A stretch of DNA of 64,000 nt, taken from NCBI GenBank assembly GCA_910586995.1, contig CAJUKZ010000005.1, forward strand, positions 62,001 to 126,000, given 5' to 3'. Made by a program: the position numbers and the translations under genes. The notes under the pieces are model-generated. The model was not told where the DNA came from. It saw only the letters and a list, made by a program, of their open reading frames with translations, and did no database searches. The stretch is from an uncultured Muribaculaceae bacterium. GTDB taxonomy: Bacteria > Bacteroidota > Bacteroidia > Bacteroidales > Muribaculaceae. Positions 42,999 to 49,865 of this stretch are shown piece after piece (positions within the stretch are counted from its first letter, which is position 1; each line of letters begins with the position of its first letter).

Positions 42999-43313
42999 CG
43001 CTCGGTATTGTTGATATCTTGATTGGTTTGTATGATTTTGTCTGTCAATGTTTCCGTTGCCGGTATATGTAGTGGAGTCGGACCTCAACGGGCCTCGCTC
43101 TCGTATGTTTCTGATTAAAAAAAGAGGTGAGAGTTGATCTGTGTTGTTTCAGCAGTATTATGCAGATATTGATAAGGCTAAAGGTGAGGAGATGCAGCCC
43201 ATGTGCTGCGGAATAAGAGAAGAGAAAAGCCCGGGGAGCGGATGTCCCGAACCGTGGGAGATAGCTCCCCGGGCTTGGTGTATGTGATTTTCTAATTGTT
43301 CACAAACAACTGA
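42999..43313 (-). other. 315-bp gene-free stretch between major subunit and Mfa2-like gene
   Basis: Contains a strong hairpin at 43227-43276 and otherwise untranslated leader for the Mfa2-like gene. No TAnnTTTG promoter was seen on the minus strand, so expression downstream probably depends on read-through. Confidence 0.5.
43227..43276 (-). terminator. Internal terminator/attenuator after the major fimbrial subunit
   Basis: 13-bp GC-rich stem (AAGCCCGGGGAGC at 43227-43239, complement at 43264-43276) with a 24-nt loop; on the minus strand it is followed by TTTTCTCTTCTC. It is 38 bp past the stop of the major subunit gene. Confidence 0.8.
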
Positions 43314-45122
43314 TTAGAGGTCAACATCCTGGCTGACAACCTTCCATGAGAGAACGTTGATCACAGCACCGAGGTTGAAGCGGTCATCGTTGGGGTTTTC
43401 GGGGATCAGTTCCTCACCGCCTTCACCGGGAGTGAAGATACCGTGGCCGATCTTTGTCACGCTGTTCACGTTGATCTTGTAGACGTGGTTGCGGACAACG
43501 CCATAGTTTCCTTCGAAATCAACTGCATACTTAACAGAATTCTCATTCTTAGCGATCAGGTGCTCAACGGGAACGGTGTAGAACATTGCACCGCCCTTGT
43601 AGCCGATAGCCTGGTATTCGCCGTTGTTGTCGCCCATCGAGAAGAATGTGTCAAGCACTTTCTTGAGTGCTTCAGTACCATCCTTAATCTCAGTGTACTT
43701 ATCTTTACCGTCTTCAGTGCTGCGGGCATAGAGAACAGTCTCGTCAGAGTTGAGTTTCACACGCACTGCACCTGTCACAGCAGGCTTCTCGGGCTGGTAG
43801 AGTACCATGTCGTCTGCACTAACCTGTGTGAATGTTCTTTCGCCTACGGGCTTGGTAGCGTCGTCGCAGATGTAGAAGTTAAGCTCCTTGTTGGGCTGCT
43901 TGTCCTGTACGTTCTGGAGGAGGTACTTGATGAACTGGTCATACTTGTAGTATACACCACGGTAGAGAACCATGTCTTCGACAGGCTTCTTCACGCCATC
44001 CACTTCCTCGTAGAGAGTAGCGGTGAGGAGCACGCAGGTCACGTTGTTGATGTTCACTGTACCGGCTGCAATCGAGGTGTTATCCTTTGTGTTGGTTGTC
44101 TCGTTGCAGTATACAGGCGAGCTGATAGGAGCTGATACAGTAGCGTGTGTCAGGTGGTTGAGAGTAGGATTAGCCTGACCATAGCTACGCGATGCACCCC
44201 AGTAAGAACGGTAGTCGCCGGAGATGTTCCAGTTGAAATTGTTGATAGTGGTGGCGTTTGAGCTATAGCTCCAACCGTTGACACCTGTGCCGAGGATGTT
44301 CTTGCACATGTTCGACTCCAGTTCGGTGTTGGTCACACCCCATTTGTCGAACTTGACATACATCTTTGTACCGGCTTCGGGATAGTCTTCACCTGAAATG
44401 TCGCCGTTGTCATTGCCGGCAACTGTAACGCGTACTTCGCGGAAGCCTTCGTCGTCAACACCGGTAATCTCGAACTTTGCAGCGAGACGTTCTACATATA
44501 CCTCTACAGGCACACCGGTCTCAAGAGCTTCTGCTTTAGTCTTCTTGAAGTTGTTTGCTGTCAGACGGTTTGCGTAGGGATAATTGTTGTCGTAAAGAGT
44601 AGCGTTGCCGTTGAAGAAGCTGGAAGTCGACATAACGAAGTCGTCGTTAGACTTGATCGACGAAGCAGCAGCGGCAGTAGCGGCCATTGTTGTGCCGGGG
44701 TTGAAACCTTCGGGGGCGTTGAGCACGGTGATCATGTAGGCAGGAAGTTCGTCTTCCTTCAGGCCCTGAAGCACAATAGCGCTTTCTGTGATCAGCTCGA
44801 CATTTCCTGGATTTGGGCTGCCTGGCTTACCGTTGAGAGCGCCAAGACGCGACTCAACCAGGAAGTTGCCCTGTGCGTCATAGAAATAGAAGTGAGCGCT
44901 GCTGATGTTGTTCTCACCAAGCTTGGAATCACCGAACTCATAGCCGCCGGCAGTTCCCTTGCCCAACAAAGAACCCTGGGCATTCTTGATCTTGATGTTC
45001 ATGTAGAGGTCGTTACCACCTTCGAGGTTGTCACCGCCGCCGGTAGCAGGCTCATCGCTTGAGCAGCTGAACATCATTGCAGCCGCTGCAAAGCCAAAGA
45101 AATACTTTGAAAACTTTTTCAT
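43314..45122 (-). CDS. mfa1: Mfa1-type major fimbrial subunit
   Basis: 602 residues with a lipoprotein signal (FGFAAAAMMFSCSS, Cys20), a Gly-rich linker (ATGGGDNLEGGN) and the fimbrillin N-terminal domain (SSAHFYFYDAQGNFLVESR). PVEVYVERLAAKFEITGVD near 215 is the RLAAK landmark of Mfa1/FimA proteins; the C-terminus ends FNLGAVINVLSWKVVSQDVDL (last 13 VLSWKVVSQDVDL typical of the donor strand). Subunits are lipidated, exported, cleaved by gingipain-like protease and polymerise by strand exchange. Codon use looks biased. The internal terminator just downstream supports higher expression than the accessory genes. Confidence 0.87.
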   Translation of the reverse strand: MKKFSKYFFGFAAAAMMFSCSSDEPATGGGDNLEGGNDLYMNIKIKNAQGSLLGKGTAGGYEFGDSKLGENNISSAHFYFYDAQGNFLVESRLGALNGKPGSPNPGNVELITESAIVLQGLKEDELPAYMITVLNAPEGFNPGTTMAATAAAASSIKSNDDFVMSTSSFFNGNATLYDNNYPYANRLTANNFKKTKAEALETGVPVEVYVERLAAKFEITGVDDEGFREVRVTVAGNDNGDISGEDYPEAGTKMYVKFDKWGVTNTELESNMCKNILGTGVNGWSYSSNATTINNFNWNISGDYRSYWGASRSYGQANPTLNHLTHATVSAPISSPVYCNETTNTKDNTSIAAGTVNINNVTCVLLTATLYEEVDGVKKPVEDMVLYRGVYYKYDQFIKYLLQNVQDKQPNKELNFYICDDATKPVGERTFTQVSADDMVLYQPEKPAVTGAVRVKLNSDETVLYARSTEDGKDKYTEIKDGTEALKKVLDTFFSMGDNNGEYQAIGYKGGAMFYTVPVEHLIAKNENSVKYAVDFEGNYGVVRNHVYKINVNSVTKIGHGIFTPGEGGEELIPENPNDDRFNLGAVINVLSWKVVSQDVDL

Positions 45123-45246
45123 TGATAATGATAAATTAAAATTGTTTGTTTTGATTTTTCACTTCGATTGTTTCTCCGAGGAGAGAGTCGCATGTGTTTT
45201 TTTAGTTTTGTTTATATTATTAAGGGGTTAAAGAATTGTATTCTTA

Positions 45247-46686
45247 TCATTTAAGTGTCTGCACAGCACCATTGCGGTAGTCAAGGATTTCGCGCACCGA
45301 TGCTATAGCCGCCGGAGCATCCGCAACCTTGAGGCGGGCAGCCTGCTCGAAGTAGCCGAGAGCCTCCTCATAGTTCTCGCGCAAGGCTTCAAGTATACCA
45401 CGGGCATATATGGCTGATGCATCGTCGCCTGCCTTCGAGAGATAGCGCTCGGCGGCGGCATAGTCGCTACGGCCCATAGCGGTATTGGCCGCGTTCAGGT
45501 TGGCCACCGGATCGTTGGGATACATACGCACGGCTGTCTCGAACACCTCATTGTATTCTGTCGAACCGGGAGTCATGGACTGCGCTGCACGGTAGAACTC
45601 CGAAAGGCTCAGTTTCTGAGGCTCGCTGTGAAGTACACGGAGGATATCCTCAAGGCTTGTGAACGAGCGTATCGTATAGTCGATCTTATAGTCGGAATGA
45701 CGCAAGCCGGGGTATACTGTGGCGAGGAGGAATGCATATTCCTCTGGATACTCGCGCTTGATGCGTTCGTTCTTCGGGTCCGGCTCCATGTCGGAGTCGA
45801 TGATGGCAAGAATGCCGTCGCGGTGGGCCAGGCTCGACTTCACTACATACTCGCGCAGTCCTTCCCAGTCCTCCGACTCATAATCTGTGGCGATGAAGTC
45901 GGGTGCGAAGTTGTAGAGACGGTTCACATAGTTCTTCAATGCCAGCGTACGGTTCTGAGCCAGCCAGGTGTTGTGGCTGTAGCGGCCTTCGGGCGATGCG
46001 AAACCCTTGATCGAGATAGCAGTTATGGTCACGTCCTTGTCGTCGCGCACGGAGTCGATCGTATTGGTTATGGCCACAAGTTCGATGGGGTTGCGGCGAT
46101 AATCGGGATAGATCTCGATCTTGTCGAGCGGGAAGTCGATATAGGAGCGCTTCTTCAGTTCGCGGGTCTTCACCGAGTCGCCAACAGGCGAGATATAGTT
46201 GAACACCGGCTTGAAACGCGGAGTCTTCATAGGAGCTATCGGATCCACGCCTCTGGCGAGCACCTTGCTGCAGCATCCGCCGAAGGCATAGTTGACTTTC
46301 AGCAGCGCGTCGTCCATCCATGCGGCATCGTCGGCCTGACCATGATATTGGATTGTCTGCTGGCGTCCCTCGCGGTAGAGAGCCGCACCTGCCAGATCCT
46401 CGTCGCGCAGATGCTTGAAATAGAGGTTGTGTCCGGCCAGGATGAATGCCGGAAATACCACACACTCCGTACTGTCGGCGTTCTGCAACACAGGGGTTAT
46501 CGTTATCTGCCTGTCGCGGCCAAGCTTGAGGGCCGACACATCCAGATCCATATCCAGAAGCATCCTGTCGCCATTGCGGGCCACATCAAGACGGGTGACA
46601 GGTATCTGTCCGTTCACGATCTCCACGGCCACGGCGGGCAGCAGCGTCAGACACAGAAGCAGGGCTGTCAGTAATGTCTTTCTCAT
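45247..46686 (-). CDS. DUF3868 fimbrial-locus protein with OmpA-like and TPR domains
   Basis: 479 residues with a signal peptide (MRKTLLTALLLCLTLLPAVA). The N-terminal region (20-160) is DUF3868-like: ITITPVLQNADSTECVVFPAF and GGCCSKVLARG. A middle OmpA-like segment has KGFASPEGRYSHNTWLAQNRTLALKNYV near 235-262 (short landmarks quoted). The C-terminus has TPR-like helices (VANLNAANTAMGRSDYAAA). Proteins of this kind are encoded upstream of Mfa1-type subunits in Bacteroidales and are presumed assembly or anchoring factors. It lies between the DUF3575 and subunit genes. No catalytic motif. Confidence 0.8.
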   Translation of the reverse strand: MRKTLLTALLLCLTLLPAVAVEIVNGQIPVTRLDVARNGDRMLLDMDLDVSALKLGRDRQITITPVLQNADSTECVVFPAFILAGHNLYFKHLRDEDLAGAALYREGRQQTIQYHGQADDAAWMDDALLKVNYAFGGCCSKVLARGVDPIAPMKTPRFKPVFNYISPVGDSVKTRELKKRSYIDFPLDKIEIYPDYRRNPIELVAITNTIDSVRDDKDVTITAISIKGFASPEGRYSHNTWLAQNRTLALKNYVNRLYNFAPDFIATDYESEDWEGLREYVVKSSLAHRDGILAIIDSDMEPDPKNERIKREYPEEYAFLLATVYPGLRHSDYKIDYTIRSFTSLEDILRVLHSEPQKLSLSEFYRAAQSMTPGSTEYNEVFETAVRMYPNDPVANLNAANTAMGRSDYAAAERYLSKAGDDASAIYARGILEALRENYEEALGYFEQAARLKVADAPAAIASVREILDYRNGAVQTLK

Positions 46687-46742
46687 GATTTATATATGAG
46701 TGGGATTGGTTTGTTACTAATTAAGGGTTGGAAAATCCGCGT

Positions 46743-47327
46743 TCAGAACACGTACACAAGGTTAAGCGCAGCCTTGGTCGGGCCTACATAATTGTGCGTG
46801 CGACCGCTATCCACTTTCTTTCCGCAGTTGGCGCAGCGATACTTGTCGTAGCGCGTATATGCCCAGCCGAAGCCTATCTCTGCCTCGAGATTCCAGTGTC
46901 GGTTGAGAATCCAGGTATAGCCGTAGGCAACACCGAGACCTGCATACCAGCCCTGATAGCGATAGTCTTTAAGCTGGCTCAACCTGTTGCCGAGAAAACT
47001 CGGCAGATTCAGATTGCCGAAGTTATACTGACCTCCGAGAGCATGAAATCCAACAAAGTGTCCGGCAAAGGGATTACAGAACCAATAGCGCGCCTCGGGC
47101 TGCACCATCCAATGCTTCCAGCGCTTGCCGCCGGAGAACGTCCACGGATTCAGGTTGCCCGACACGTCCAGCGACCACTGAGGTGCGAGCACGAATTCAG
47201 CACCGGCGTTGAGCGTAGTCGTAGCGTCGTAGAGCAGATTGCTTTTCAGCGCAAAATCCTGCGCCTGAGCACGCCATCCGCATAGAGCCAGCATGGCCAA
47301 GGCAAGTGTGATTACATGACGATTCAT
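46743..47327 (-). CDS. DUF3575 family outer-membrane protein of the fimbrial locus
   Basis: A 194-residue protein with a signal peptide (MNRHVITLALAMLALCGWRAQA) and the DUF3575 pattern: FALKSNLLYDATTTLNAGAEF at the start of the mature protein, WSLDVSGNLNPWTF, RYWFCNPFAGHFVG and GWYAGLGVAYGYTWILNRHWNLEAEIG. It is probably a small outer-membrane barrel. A Cys pair (CANCGKK) sits near residue 165. DUF3575 genes commonly start Mfa1-type loci together with DUF3868. This is the first gene after the fimbrial promoter. Confidence 0.82.
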   Translation of the reverse strand: MNRHVITLALAMLALCGWRAQAQDFALKSNLLYDATTTLNAGAEFVLAPQWSLDVSGNLNPWTFSGGKRWKHWMVQPEARYWFCNPFAGHFVGFHALGGQYNFGNLNLPSFLGNRLSQLKDYRYQGWYAGLGVAYGYTWILNRHWNLEAEIGFGWAYTRYDKYRCANCGKKVDSGRTHNYVGPTKAALNLVYVF

Positions 47328-47464
47328 ATATCTATTTTGAACTTATTGACTTGTGTTATTTCTATGTGTTGTATTTCATAGCATAATCCTCAGCTATGAT
47401 TAAGAATCCGAAAGATACAGCATACGCTTTCACAAACGATACTATTTCATCCATTTTCACGGCA

Positions 47465-47496
47465 CAAAGATACAAAAAAAGCCTCATATACACAAA
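47465..47496 (-). promoter_or_regulatory. Promoter of the fimbrial operon
   Basis: Minus strand TTTG (47496-47493), 20 bp, TATCTTTG (47472-47465); the first gene starts about 138 bp downstream. Near-consensus. Confidence 0.75.
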
Positions 47497-47680
47497 ATCA
47501 GAATAAGCTCCAAAAATACCCCCCCATTTTTAGTATTGTTTAACAATAACACTAAAAATCTGTCATTCAATGCAAAAAAGCACGTGTATTTTTAGGTAAA
47601 ATCGGTTAACGACACATAAGTAGCCAATAGATGTGGCATAAATCGGTGTCCAGACGGACACCCTCCCCTTTTTTCACACT

Positions 47681-48095
47681 ACCGGGCACACCTGCGCTAA
47701 AGCTCCGGTGTGCCCGGTTACTGCTAAATCAGCGTCCTCCGGACGCCACCTCCTGTCCACGTGGCTACATACCTCCACGGGAAGCGCCCAATACAGACTG
47801 CTCCTGCCAACTGGACTGCACACCACTGCGGCAGGAGTGTCCGTGGACGTCCAATCCCACAAGCTTACATATCGTTACCGTCAACTCATACCTACATGTG
47901 TGAGGTATCTCAGGCATTACCGAATATAATCGCGTGTAGTATTACGCACTCCGCATACCATCCAGTTGAGTGTCCGCGGGACACGTGCATAAAAGGGAAT
48001 ATCCGACAGTCCACACGCCACAAAGAGGGAGCGTCCGCCAGGACGCTGATTTAATAGCAACCGGGTACACCGAGCCACAGGCGACGTGTGCCCGG
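47681..48095. repeat. Nested inverted-repeat element (arms 47681-47753 and 48028-48095)
   Basis: The left arm and the reverse complement of the right arm share ACCGGGCACAC, GGTGT(G/A)CCCGGTT, CTAAATCAGCGTCCT and GGACGC in the same order. Each arm also holds its own hairpin (ACCGGGCACACC/GGTGTGCCCGGT in the left arm at 47681-47718), and the centre holds a CTCCTGCC/GGCAGGAG hairpin (47801-47837). There is no coding capacity. It could be a non-autonomous mobile element or a structured RNA. Confidence 0.6.
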
Positions 48096-48147
48096 CACGC
48101 GCACTCCGCGAGACATGAGAACGGCATTATCTTATAGCTAAAAAGCA

Positions 48148-48181
48148 GCCCGGCGGACATCCTAAATGACATCCACCGGGC
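48148..48181 (-). terminator. Terminator of purF
   Basis: 10-bp stem GCCCGGTGGA (minus strand, from 48181) with its partner ending at 48148, followed by TGCTTTTTAGC; 30 bp past the purF stop. Confidence 0.75.
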
Positions 48182-48210
48182 AACTATATTGTAAAAAGAC
48201 TGGAAAAGTA

Positions 48211-49617
48211 TCAGAATGAGCTTCCGTCGAAGCAGTGTGTGCAGACCTTGCATTTCGGGAGGCCGATGGCTGCAACAAGAGCTTCCAGCGTATTGAAGCG
48301 GAGCGAATCGAGGCCTAATTCATCGCATATGGCAGCAACCATGCGGGCGTAACGCTCGCTTTTGGGATCTGCATACTCATCGAGATGCTTCTCGCCTTCC
48401 TCACCCTCGAGTTTCGCGATCACACGACGGGTGATCAGTTCCATCGGAGTCTTCGACGCCGTGAAGTTGATGAATTCGCACGGATAGATCAGCGGCGGAC
48501 ATGAGATGCGCACATGCACTTCCTTCACCCCTCCCTCGCGCAGGTCCTTCACATTGTCGCGCAACTGCGTGCCTCGCACGATCGAATCGTCGCAGAAAGC
48601 AACGCTCTTGCCTTCGAGCAAAGCCTTATTGGCGATAAGTTTCATCTTGGCCACAAGTTCGCGGAGTTCCTGCGATGCAGGTGTGAAGCTGCGCGGCCAA
48701 GTAGGTGTATACTTCACGATACCACGCTTGTAGGGTTTGCCTATGCCCTGCGAGAATCCGAGAGCCATACCAGTGCCGCTGTCGGGGATAGGGCTTACGA
48801 AATCGACCTCGGCGGTGTCATCAGCACCCATAGCATAACCGGCATCATAGCGCATGTCGTCCACATTGCGACCTTCATATTCGCATGGAGGATAACCGTA
48901 ATACGTCCAGAGGAAAGCGCAGATCTGCATCTCCTTTTCCGGGGCTTTGAGCTGCTCTACACCATCAGGTGTAACCTTAACTATCTCGCCCGGGCCGATC
49001 TGACGGTCCAACGTATAACCCAGATTGCCGAAAGAATGGCTTTCCGAACTGAGGGCATATCCCTCATCGTTCTTGCCTATCGCTATAGGCGTACGGCCCC
49101 GGAAATCGCGAGCCGCTATGATGCCGCTATCGGTCAGAATAAGCATCGAGCAGGAACCTTTCACCTTATTATATACGCGAGTGATTCCGTCTACAAAATC
49201 CTCGCCCTCGGAGATTATGGCGGCCACAAGTTCCGTAGGGTTCACAATGTCGTTGCTATGCTCACAGAAGTGATGCCCTCGGTCGAGCAACTCTTTCTGC
49301 AGATCCTTGACATTGTTTATCTTGGCTACCGTAACTATCGCGAACTTACCCAGGCGGCAATTCACGATGATAGGCTGCGCGTCCGTGTCGGAAATCACGC
49401 CTATACCTGCCTTGCCTGAAAATTCGGTCAGGTCGCCCTCGAACTTAGTGCGGAAATACGTATTCTCGATGTTGTGGATCGAACGCATGAAGCGACCGTT
49501 GTCGACCGATGCCATGCCTGCCCTGCGCGTACCGAGATGCGAATTGTAATCAACACCATAAAAAAGCTCACTGATGCACTCCTTGGAGCGCTTGGCTACG
49601 CCAAAAAATCCTCCCAT
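48211..49617 (-). CDS. purF: Amidophosphoribosyltransferase-like protein lacking the catalytic Cys
   Basis: 468 residues: an N-terminal glutaminase-fold domain and a C-terminal phosphoribosyltransferase. The PRPP loop is intact (VAFCDDSIVRGTQLRDNV), and RRAGMASVDNGRF and VRISCPPLIYPCEF are PurF motifs. PurF normally makes phosphoribosylamine from PRPP and glutamine in purine synthesis. However, the protein starts MGGFFGVAKRSKE: PurF enzymes begin MCGI-F and use that Cys2 as the glutaminase nucleophile, which is Gly here. DNA at 49617-49606 reads ATGGGAGGATTT, so this is not a frame error. A Cys-rich end (CKVCTHCFDG) is present. It may use ammonia, work with another glutaminase, or have a different role. 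Confidence 0.85.
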   Translation of the reverse strand: MGGFFGVAKRSKECISELFYGVDYNSHLGTRRAGMASVDNGRFMRSIHNIENTYFRTKFEGDLTEFSGKAGIGVISDTDAQPIIVNCRLGKFAIVTVAKINNVKDLQKELLDRGHHFCEHSNDIVNPTELVAAIISEGEDFVDGITRVYNKVKGSCSMLILTDSGIIAARDFRGRTPIAIGKNDEGYALSSESHSFGNLGYTLDRQIGPGEIVKVTPDGVEQLKAPEKEMQICAFLWTYYGYPPCEYEGRNVDDMRYDAGYAMGADDTAEVDFVSPIPDSGTGMALGFSQGIGKPYKRGIVKYTPTWPRSFTPASQELRELVAKMKLIANKALLEGKSVAFCDDSIVRGTQLRDNVKDLREGGVKEVHVRISCPPLIYPCEFINFTASKTPMELITRRVIAKLEGEEGEKHLDEYADPKSERYARMVAAICDELGLDSLRFNTLEALVAAIGLPKCKVCTHCFDGSSF

Positions 49618-49645
49618 AAGATAGATCCTTTAAATTTTGAAGCCG

Positions 49646-49653
49646 CAAAGGTA
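49646..49653 (-). promoter_or_regulatory. -7 box of purF
   Basis: TACCTTTG on the minus strand, 28 bp before the ATG; the -33 element is weak. Confidence 0.45.
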
Positions 49654-49814
49654 AACATTTTCCGAAATACAAGCATGTATTTTCCGATAAAATTTGATGG
49701 CATAAATCATATTTCCCAATATTTTTCCAATTGCAGATACCATATACTATCCGGCATGAAATCTTCCCATTTATTATTAAACAGGCTCTTATTTCCTATT
49801 ACCGAATTTTTCGC

Positions 49815-49822
49815 TAACTTTG
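49815..49822 (+). promoter_or_regulatory. -7 box of pheT
   Basis: TAACTTTG, 43 bp before the ATG at 49866; no clear -33 element. Confidence 0.45.
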
Positions 49823-49865
49823 CACGGAATTTTGCCGAGACTCTTAAAAGACACCATAATACATC

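Larger units (their letters stand above)
47328..48210. other. 883-bp gene-free region with fimbrial promoter and nested inverted repeats
   Basis: No open frame here has coding character (short frames on both strands, no domain, unusual codon use). It holds the fimbrial operon promoter (47465-47496), a repeat element (47681-48095) and the purF terminator (48148-48181). A GTGTCC-AGAC-GGACAC hairpin is at about 47646-47661, and a second similar one at about 47971-47985. Confidence 0.7.

Noticed and set aside
47942..48253. Minus-strand frame of about 103 codons at the end of the gene-free region
   Set aside because: It overlaps the purF start-of-terminator area and the repeat arm and has no start context, signal or family.
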